From Alitta virens (Eukaryota; Annelida; Polychaeta; Phyllodocida; Nereididae): a stretch of 64,000 bases of DNA. The translations under genes were made by a program, and so were the position numbers. The notes under the pieces are model-generated. The model searched no databases and was not told the origin of the DNA. It saw nothing but the letters and a program-made list of their open reading frames with translations. Every line of letters starts with the position of its first letter. The first letter of the stretch is position 1. Below are positions 55,061-64,000 of the stretch, piece after piece. The DNA is taken from assembly GCA_932294295.1 (NCBI GenBank), contig OW028580.1:38861836-38925835 (forward strand), in the 5' to 3' direction.

Positions 55061-57354
55061 GGATTTGCTCAGTTTCTCTCGAACACCACGTATCGTTTCT
55101 ACAGAAAACAGATATCCTTTTGGCCAAATTGACACATTTTTAGGAATTAAGCCTTTAGTAAATCCAGAAGGCATTGAACTTATGTTTAATCCTAGAGGGA
55201 CTGGGATTAACTTGGATAATGTGCTAGAGCTATGGCATCGCCCTAGGGCATTTAATCTATGCCTTCAGCCATTATGAAAATTACAAAAAGAAAAGGAAAA
55301 AAAAAGGGAAAAATGTGCAGCAAATCATATGATAGCTCCATGGGGAATCCCCTCTTCATTGCTCCATTAAAAATGACTCCTCTTTGACGTACTACCATAT
55401 AAAGTACATCTTTTGTCCTACCCAGGGTGTATAATGACAGTCATTTTCAACACAAGAGATCAAAGGATCCTTCAGTGTATGGCTAATTGTGTCTAATCCA
55501 TCAAAGTTGCTGATGGGGTTTTGATGGGAAAATGACATGTGCCCCTTGTCTGTAATAGCCCCTCTGTGCTAGCTTAATTGCTTAGCATAGCTGAATGTTT
55601 ACCCTCATGTGGGACCATTAAGGAAGATCTTGTATGACTAGGCATATTTTTTTTTACTTAACAATGGATCATTATAGCTTTGAACAAGGACCATTCTGTA
55701 AACAAACGTTCTGTGTAGATTTAGTGAGATACCAAGTCAAGTCAAAATTTTTTTTTTAAAGTGACATGTGACACTCAATATACAAGAACGGATTACCCGT
55801 TAGGCTGGGTAGGTTGAAGCCTAGAGCCCAGAGCTCTGGGGGCCCATGACAAAAAATAAAATAAAATTATACAAAAAGAACCATAAAATGTACTAATTGT
55901 TTGAGTAATTTACTTGAAGTATGCAGAAATTTTGTAAAATATGATTTAAAAATCCCTCTAATCTTTTTCCAAAATGCACGAAATACACCCGGGGGAGGGG
56001 GGGGGGGGGTTGTTCCTTTATTATTAGCCTATAGCCCAGACCTCTGCTAATACGTCCTTGTCAATATTACAAAAAATATTGGTCAAAATATACATATACA
56101 AATAAATGTTACTAAAACTAGCAGTAGACTTAAAATAACATTGTATGCAAGAATTACATCTTCTTTAAGAACATCTCCAGTTCATTGTTTACTGGAAAAA
56201 ATATCTGATCTTCGGGTGAATTGCATTTTCAATTCCACCCTCGAAGTTTAACTCAAGTATTCTGCTCGGTGGTGTGTGGGGAAGTCTAGAGGGAGCCATT
56301 ATCATGGTTTACACGTTGATCTCTGTTTATATCGAAACCATTTAAAACAAAGAAAATACACTTTTTTTTATTGGAACCATTTAAAAACAAGAAATTACAC
56401 TTTTTTTATATATTATATTGGAACTATTTAAAAACAAAGAAAATACACATTTAGAACCATTTAAAAACAAGGAAAATAAACTTTTTTTCATATTGCAACC
56501 CATAAAAAACCTAGAAAATACAATTTCCTTTGATATCGTACTAAATGTATACATTCTCTAATTTGAAAAATCAAATTTAGATGATATTTTGATTGATAAA
56601 ATTTTCGAATTATTTTTCATTTCATATTTCTCAGAATTGAATGCCCATACATAAGGCGCTTTTCTATTCACAATTTACCGGTCTGGACGCATATATGGTT
56701 GGGAACAGGAACAGGTGTTGGGTGCATAACTTGAGGACACAGACTTCCTGTGGAGAATAAGCTCTTTCCTGAAAGTAAGACTACTTCCGGTGCTGGAAAT
56801 GGGATGGACAGAATGTTTGAGGACTACTCCATTGCTTCCTTCCTTTTTCTTCATTTTTCCTATAGTTTTCCTTTATTTTTTCTTCTATATTTCTACCATT
56901 TTTTTGCCCTTTTTTCTACCCTCTCTGTTGATCTGAATGAGGAGTATCTGTACAGTATTTTCCAGTATGTAGGCAGATGTCAGAGTCTCAGTGCAATCAA
57001 TAAATGGACACAGGGCAAGTAGAACACTGAGGACAAGTGAATGACCCTGGTGTGAGTTTGCACTTGAAAAAAGAGTTAATTTCAACTCAGTTGCATGTTA
57101 CTTGGTTCTTAGTTTTCTACTCTATAGAGCAGTTTGGTTTACTTAGACACAAGATTTGATTACAGAATTTATTTTGGGAATCTACAGAGAGTTTCGCTGT
57201 TCTATTGATAGGTTCCTTATACATTTATTTAAATCAATAGAGACAATAACAATTTGGATAATAGAGACATTGCAAAAAACCTCATACATGTGTAGTTAGA
57301 TGTTTTTGTGAGAGATGGTCACCACGAATCAAGTTTATTACCTAATAACACCGT
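55061..57354. other. Intergenic, no supportable gene
   Basis: Contains a G homopolymer (about 55984-56009) and an irregular repeat of GAACCATTTAAAAACAAGAAA with ACACTTTTTTT at 56335-56525. No gene was recognised. Confidence 0.5.
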
Positions 57355-57368
57355 ACCTAGCTATTCCT

Positions 57369-57492
57369 TGGGCTTCCAACCACTGGGTCCCGGGTTCAAT
57401 GCCCGGTCGAGCCCATGTTGGATGGCCGTTTCATCCTTCGTCTCATTGCCATGGTCCCTACCTGTCCTAATTAGCCCATCAGGTGCATCACA
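57369..57492 (+). mobile_element. tRNA-derived SINE, family A, truncated at both ends
   Basis: It begins at GGGCTTCCAACCACTGGG and stops after CATCAGGTGCATCACA. It is flanked by a perfect 14-bp TSD, ACCTAGCTATTCCT, at 57355-57368 and 57493-57506. Both truncations therefore belong to the insertion event. Confidence 0.85.
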
Positions 57493-57598
57493 ACCTAGCT
57501 ATTCCTATTTATTGATCACTAGCTTTGTTCTTTTTTATCAAGCACTGTACTGTATATTGCGGCTTATTAGAAACATGATTAATCATTTTCATTTTACC

Positions 57599-58481
57599 TA
57601 CAGTTAGTTTTATAAAATATGGTCAACTCTAGACAGCAACCTATCCTGGCTGTAGCTATAACTGGCTAAATCCAGCCGCTTCTGCCCTCTCCTAGCTTAT
57701 AGCTTACACCTACAACCACTAAAAGAGGTAAATGTAACTCTCAACTTTTACATCAAATAGTGTTGCATGTGTTTTTAGATCCGACTTTGAGTAGCCAGCT
57801 GTAGCCAGACAGTTCCATTTAGTGGCAGGTCGCATCGTACAGCAATAGTTGTCTTGCTGTGTCTAGGTTCAATAGTGTTGCATGTGTTTTAGATCCGACT
57901 TTGAGTAGCCAGCTGTAGCCAGACAGTTCCATTTAGTGACAGGTCGCATCGTACAGCAATATTTGTCTAGCTGTGTCTAGGTTCATTAGTGTTGCATGTG
58001 TTTTCAGATCCGACTTTGAGTAGCCAGCTGTAGCCAGACAGTTCCATTTAGTGGCAGTGCGCATCGTACGGGAATAGTTGTCTGGCTGTGTCTAGGTTCA
58101 TTAGTGTTGCATGTGTTTTTAGATCCGACTTTGAGTAGCCAGCTGTAGCCGGACAGTTCCATTTAGCGGCAGGTCGCATCGTACAGCAATATTTGTCTAG
58201 CTGTGTCTAGGTTCATTAGTGTTGCATGTGTTTTTAGATCCGACTTTGAGTAGCCAGCTGTAGCCAGACAGTTCCATTTAGCGGCAGGTCGCATCGTACA
58301 GCAATATTTGTCTAGCTGTGTCTAGGTTCATTAGTGTTGCATGTGTTTTTAGATCTGACTTTGAGTAGCCAGCTGTAGCCAGACAGTTCCATTTAGTGGC
58401 AGTGCGCATTGCACAGCAATAGTTGTCTAGCTGTGTCTAGGTTCAATTCGACAGCCATTTTTAAATATGAAACTAACTGCA
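57599..58481. mobile_element. MITE with TACAGTTAGTTT ends, copy 5, internally expanded
   Basis: The ends are TACAGTTAGTTTTATAAAAT and ATATGAAACTAACTGCA. The element is more than twice the length of copies 1 and 2 because an internal segment is present six times in tandem (57759-58447). Confidence 0.8.
57759..58447. repeat. Six tandem copies of a ~115-bp unit inside a MITE
   Basis: The block AGTGTTGCATGTG recurs at about 57759, 57873, 57988, 58103, 58218 and 58333. Each is followed by GATCCGACTTTGAGTAGCCA, CAGACAGTTCCATTTAG and CTGTGTCTAGGTTCA. Copies differ by a few substitutions. The other copies of the element carry the segment once. Confidence 0.92.
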
Positions 58482-60121
58482 TACATTGAACTATCCATCT
58501 GTTATTGCAAACTGCGAAATCAAGTAAAAAAGGAACCCCAGCAGCAATTTTCTGGACCCCGATTGCTTTGAACTAGCAATTAACGTGAGCAGAGCAGCTT
58601 CAGGTGACCTTGACAGATGACCTTTGACTTTCGTCTGGAGGACCGATTTTGGGCCTATTAAGGACGACTAAATGTCAGAGTCCTTAAATGTAATGGGTGC
58701 CATTTGCAGAAGTTGGGGAGACGTCTGTGAGACGTTTATGTTGGATTGGATGTCTCACCAAAAGGTTGGTTAGGAGAGAATGAGGCATTTAGGTGTCCAG
58801 ACACACCTAAATGTGACATTTAGAGAAGGGTCCAACTGTTAATTGACCATCGAAACAAATTAAGGTTTGAGGTAACAAGAAAGTAGGATTGGTAATTGAG
58901 AAAATTTAGCTATTTAACTTTCTAATAACTTAAATGAGTTTAAGTCCCAAATAACTGTCCGTTGCTGCATTGGGACTAGAGCAATTTTCATCCTGATAAG
59001 GTGTTTGAGACAGATAGTATAAATTGTGGCCCTTTATAAAGACTTTTTTTTTAGATGCGTTGAATATCCTATACGTACAAAAAGCAATCTGCTTTTTAAT
59101 ACAAGCTTCTCAACTTATGTTATTATCCCAAGTTTTCTAGCTATAACAATGCCTCACCAACCTCGGCATACACATATCCCAGCATGCCGTCCGTTGATAA
59201 TATACATACACGCAATATACTTTGACACCACCTCATACCTATTATATTAAGACAGACAGGCTGTCCTGATGCTGTGAAGTGGACGTGGGCTGTATAGCAT
59301 GAAAGGCAGGTGGCGCGTCCTTGGCCTGACAGAGTTTTCACACCTAATTTACTTGGTTGCAGACCTGTCAGGGAACATTGATAAGTTGCTGTTCTTTCCT
59401 GATGCCAATAAGCAGGCAGGTAGGTGGTATTGCCCTTCTTCACCTTAAGCATTTCATCAAACTAAAGTCTTTATAATATCATAAAATATAGTAGATGTGT
59501 TTCCCTTGAAACTACTGCCTCACCCCACCCAGGTTTAATGAGTACTTGGTTATAGACAATCAGTCAACCACAGTGATAGTTCTTGCGTGAGTTCTTAAGC
59601 CTCAGTGGCTAACCTTTGTTCAAGATTGTGTTATAGGAGTTGAGAAATACTCTGAATTAGTCTGCCAAGGGTGTAATTGTTAAGTCAGCAGATTGTGTGC
59701 ACATATTTTAAAAATACATTTTAATGTGTGCATTTACAAACATATTAAGTAGATTGTCATTTTCACAGCAGAAATCAAACAGCTACTAATTTGTAGTGAC
59801 ATTAGAAGTGACGTTGGCATGGCCTGACCACAAGTCTTTTGCTAGAGTGGGCCAGAGTACTTGGTTGTTAGATTAGCCCAACTCCCAGACTTTCTAATCC
59901 TCAGTATATGAATTGAGTCATGCACAGTCTGGCTGAAAGGCAGTGATGTTGTCCAGTTGAAAGACTGTTGTCAGTCACATAACAATAGCCCTTTTGGTGG
60001 TCCAGCATTTGGTGTAGCTAAGCAGTCATATCCAGTAGCAATACAGACATATCAGAGAACCGCAGGCATGTCTGGTAGTCACAGAACTCACTTGGGATGA
60101 AGGAAGTCGTGTCAACAAATG
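58482..60121. other. Intergenic, no supportable gene
   Basis: Only short unsupported open frames were found. A minus-strand frame near 59141-59452 has no recognisable content. Confidence 0.5.
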
Positions 60122-61031
60122 TGGAATATTCATTTGGGAAAGATCATTCGATTGAGGCCAAAAGACTGAAATATGTGGGTCTATTCTCTAAGTCTCTGTA
60201 AGTCTCTGTAAGTCTCTGTAAGTCAATTCCACAGAGGTTGGTCTTATTTTTAGACAGTTCCAGCTTAGGGTTAGACCAACTTCAGACAAACACGAAAATC
60301 AATGCGTCACTTTGACTCAAGAGTTCATGACTTAATGGTGGAGAGATTAGTTCCTATAGTGGCACCTTATCCCCTATTGTGTTGTACTGCTCTGAAACTT
60401 ATAGCTGGCGTACAGTGTACATGAACAGCTGCCAGAGACCGAGGCTTTGAAGAGTGATGAGGCTACCCAATCAAATTTCTATGGCTAGGTACTCCTTTGC
60501 AATGAGAAGAGATTGGTAACTAAGTTGCAGTGGTGTGTCTTTTCTTTTATGGGTAGTAATAGTTAAGTATGGACTATGGAATATTCATTTGGGAAAGATC
60601 ATTCGATTAAGGCCAAAAGACTGAAATATGTGGGTCTATTCTCTAAGTCTCTGTAAGTCTCTGTAAGTCTCTGTAAGTCAATTCCACAGAGGTTGGTCTT
60701 ATTTTTAGACAGTTCCAGCTTAGGGTTAGACCAACTTCAGACAAACACGAAAATCAATGCGTCACTTTGACTCAAGAGTTCATGACTTAATGGTGGAGAG
60801 ATTAGTTCCTATAGTGGCACCTTATCCCCTATTGTGTTGTACTGCTCTGAAACTTATAGCTGGCGTACAGTGTACATGAACAGCTGCCAGAGACCGAGGC
60901 TTTGAAGAGTGATGAGGCTACCCAATCAAATTTCTATGGCTAGGTACTCCTTTGCAATGAGAAGAGATTGGTAACTAAGTTGCAGTGGTGTGTCTTTTCT
61001 TTTATGGGTAGTAATAGTCAAGTATGGACTC
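60122..61031. repeat. Recent tandem duplication of a 455-bp segment
   Basis: 60122-60576 and 60577-61031 are almost identical; I noted only a few differences, such as GATTGAGG against GATTAAGG. Each copy contains a short AAGTCTCTGT tandem run. There are no transposon ends, so this looks like a local duplication or an assembly artefact. Confidence 0.92.
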
Positions 61032-61068
61032 TAGTAAAAAAAATTTCAAACATGTTGTATTAATTACT

Positions 61069-61380
61069 TTAATTCGCTGAATCGTAGAATACCATGCTAC
61101 ATTAAAATTATGACAGGAAACAGAATGATTTGGGAATCTTTTCAGACTTAATTGCATCTGAAACTGTACCCCTCTAGCGCCGCTGTTGCAGCAAAAGAAG
61201 GGAAAGAATAAAAGATGGAGAAGAATAAGTACTACCATCTTTTGCTTCTCGAGTAACAAAGAGAATTGTAGAGCTCTCATTATGCTTTGATTCTGCGTGG
61301 CCAGTCCATCACGATACATCAAGGAGAGAGGTTCAGATTGCAATTTAAGTCTTATGCTACATGAAACACATAGTAAAAAG
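61069..61380 (-). repeat. Dispersed repeat with conserved minus-strand open frame, copy 1
   Basis: It shares about 230 bp with 63746-63985, including GCAAAAGAAGGGAAAGAATA and ACGATACATCAAGGAGAGAG. The shared minus-strand frame reads SEPLSLMYRDGLAT and then MVVLILLHLLFFPFFCC. The hydrophobic stretch could be a membrane segment. No family was recognised. Confidence 0.6.
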
Positions 61381-61764
61381 TTTCACAAGGAAAAGATGCA
61401 TTAAATATACAGTATGTCGGAGACCTGTTTGCTATATTGTCATCCTGAAATAGCTCCACACTTTAATGTGTTTTTTGTAGGACACCTAAAGATTATACAA
61501 AAACGAAGACTTGTAAATGTTTCATGAACATACTAAAAAGGCATCTGCAGGTTTTTGGCACATTGTAGCGTTATAAGCACAATTTCTCTGAAATTATATG
61601 TAATAGATATAGTACATATAAATGAATAAATCATCTCTAGCTATAGAAGACTAAATATGAGAATGGAATACTGTCCCTTTAATCGTGATCGATGAGTGAT
61701 GGCATTATGTATATACATAAAGCTTTAAAATGTGTTTGTGTGTATGTACAGTGTTCTGTGCACT

Positions 61765-61842
61765 ACTTTAACTTGCTGAATCGTTGAATACCATGCTACA
61801 TCAAAATTAAGACAGGAAAAAGAATGATTTGGGAATCAGCCC
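61765..61842 (-). repeat. Dispersed repeat, partial copy
   Basis: TTGCTGAATCGTTGAATACC and AGAATGATTTGGGAATC match the 61069-61140 part of copy 1. The rest is absent. Confidence 0.55.
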
Positions 61843-63745
61843 ATCTCTTCAAATTACTCAATCAACATAAATGAATCCTCCTTCCCTGAAAACTATCATT
61901 TCACATGATCAGTCGTAATAAATTCTCACAAGTTAAGCCATTAATGTTGGTTCCTGTCGTTAATGAACATACTTTTTCAAATGCTTCAGAGGGACTTCCT
62001 CAATCAATTGCAAATTACTTCAATAAATTTTAGATTTGAAAATCTTCAGGTTTCACGGAAGCAAAATTAGATGTTTAGATATTTAACAAGGTTGTTGCTA
62101 ACTAGGTAAAATCTAACTAGTTTTACAGAATATTGATGTTGATTGATGTAAATGAAATAATTGGCATGCTGCCTTGAATCACAAAAAATAACAGAAAAAA
62201 AACAAAAACATTTGTGGTGAAACAGCTGCGAAATAAATATATCAAGTCAGAATATGCAAATGATGGTGGGTCTGAAGTTTTTTAACCTATTATTTTAACA
62301 CATTTCTCAATACTATCATATATCGAATAGCTATTTTACTCTATTATGATACCGACGCGATAGATTGTTTTAACAAACTTTACACATGCATCTTGTTGAA
62401 ACCAAACATAATTATCTCAAATCAGACCATTAAAGCTTGCAGAGGCAATTACCTTTTTCATCAGATGGAGGAAGTGAACTTTTTTTTATTCTCCTTTGTA
62501 CAAGATGCCTAATTTAAATGGCAAATGCAAGGACAACATGCTCATTTGAAAGTTTCTCGAGCAGCTTGAAAAATCTTGTTAGCATTGGCCTCACATAAAC
62601 TTGCATTTGTTCCATGGGAGATACTGCTGCTAAAAGGGAATACATTAATATACTCTTCCATTAAAACTATTGTAACTAAATAGATTTTGTATCGCATTTT
62701 GCTTATTGGCAAAATATTTAAAAAAACTGATGTAAATCGCATTTAGTGTCATCTATTTGTACACTAAGCAGGGTTACAAAAGCTCTACCTAGATCATACG
62801 CAGTAGCGAATGAGCTATAATGGGTACTGTTCTACTAGAGCAATACTGTAAATAAGGAAGTATATACTAAACTATCAATTCAGGATAGTTCTGAGATCAA
62901 CATCAATTCTAAAATATACAAAATGTAAAACAAATACTGTATATATGTCTTCATCATACAGAGCACTCTTAATTCTAACCAAAATTTAAGTTTATGCTGT
63001 GCTTATTATCACGGGTAAATGTTCAATTTCTTTTTTTTTTATCTGAAAAAGGTCAAAGAGGCATTTGAAAGACAAGTGTTGTTTTCAGGTTCAAGAAATA
63101 TTCAGGTTCAAGAAATATTTATTCGAGTATAAAACAACAGATATACAAACTGACAAACTTGCACACAGACGCACAGTGCGTATTTTGTGTCTTGTTGACA
63201 ATGAATGAACAAAATTATTGCACTCACAATGCAATTTCCCCATGCTATATCATGCATCTTCTATTTGCTAACACATCTTTGCACCCTAATTACCTCAATC
63301 TCTCATTGTCTTCTTCAAACAAGGGTTCCTACATAATGTGCATATTTTTCATTTTAGCCATTTCAGGTAAATTTAAAGATAGGATGTTGCACCAGTCAGT
63401 CCAAAGATACTAGCTTTCTCATCTCTATATAATTTCACTTGATTATTGATACATTGTAAAACAGCTTCGTTTCTTTTTGCCGTATCTTATCAGTGACAGT
63501 TATCACATTTGAGGAGTCTCTTTCTTCCTTTCCTTCCCCTAAGTAGCCATATTATGTCTATATATGATTGTATTTAAAAGATTAAAAAAGGTAAAAGTCT
63601 GCCTCTTCATCTCTGACAGCAAATTAAACCATTAGAATCATAACAATACAAAAAACACCATTCAGGGTATGTCCAAGCTCTGAAACCTCCATTGTCCATC
63701 TCTAGCAGTCAAATCTGCCTATGTCTGATTTCTGCAATCGGTCTC
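61843..63745. other. Intergenic, no gene seen
   Basis: A duplicated TTCAGGTTCAAGAAATATT at about 63089-63120, followed by TATTCGAG, may mark an antisense retroposon 3' end. Nothing else was recognised. Confidence 0.5.
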
Positions 63746-63985
63746 TCTTTTCAGAATTAATTGCATCTGAAACCATACCCCTCTTGAGCTGCTGCTGCAG
63801 CAAAAGAAGGGGAAGAATAAAAGATGGAGAAGAATAAGTACTACCATCTTTTGCTTCTCGAGTAACAAAGAGAATTGTAGAGCTCTCATTATGCTTTGAT
63901 TCAGTGTGGCCAGTCCATCACGATACATCAAGGAGAGAGGTTCAGATTGCAATTTCAGTCTAATGCTACATGAAACACATTTCAT
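63746..63985 (-). repeat. Dispersed repeat with conserved minus-strand open frame, copy 2
   Basis: Second copy of the 61069-61380 repeat in the same orientation. The shared region has no net indel, and the frame (SEPLSLMYRDGLAT, then FFPFFCC) remains open with a few substitutions. It continues towards the window end. Confidence 0.6.
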
Positions 63986-64000
63986 AGAGTGAGGAGTATT

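Noticed and set aside
57759..58447. CRISPR-like array (regular repeats)
   Set aside because: The ~115-bp units are contiguous with no unique spacers, lie inside a MITE, and the genome is eukaryotic.

Overview
The window is animal nuclear DNA from a genome with spliced genes, long introns and many transposon families. It is AT-rich and full of microsatellites, tRNA-derived SINEs and short inverted-repeat elements. Two protein-coding genes can be reconstructed exon by exon with matching reading phases. An ionotropic-receptor-type glutamate receptor and a P-superfamily transposon suggest an invertebrate, but I cannot name the phylum from sequence alone.

Region 1 (1-14.1 kb, + strand) holds the last eight coding exons (642 codons) of a divergent ionotropic glutamate receptor. 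They cover the S1 ligand-binding half, M1, pore loop, M3, the S2 half, M4 and a long cytoplasmic tail. The 5' exons lie upstream of the window. The introns are crowded with a (GATAA)n satellite, tRNA-derived SINE copies with clear target-site duplications (TSDs), LINE 3' ends, nested MITEs and a large element flanked by GGTTC/GAACC arrays.

Region 2 (14.1-22.4 kb) has no recognisable gene. It contains one inverted-repeat element, one full SINE of a second family and a small tetranucleotide array.

Region 3 (22.40-30.53 kb) is a complete, apparently intact P-superfamily DNA transposon. It has inverted ends, a 7-8 bp TSD, dense subterminal TGACGTCA-type repeats, and a three-exon THAP9-like transposase (863 codons, - strand) with no visible disabling mutation.

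Region 4 (30.5-64 kb) has no intact gene that I can support. It holds a frameshifted pseudogene, a tandemly duplicated LINE reverse-transcriptase fragment, several MITE families, more SINEs and many simple repeats. One MITE family has ends TACAGTTAGTTTCAT, and one of its copies has expanded internally into six ~115-bp tandem units. The simple repeats include TATC, GATA, GGAGA, TAC, a 14-mer and GTGA/GTCA. There is also a very recent 455-bp tandem duplication and a dispersed repeat that keeps the same open frame in two copies.

The two genes do not appear to work together. The receptor is a host gene; the transposase belongs to the mobile element that landed about 8 kb downstream of it.
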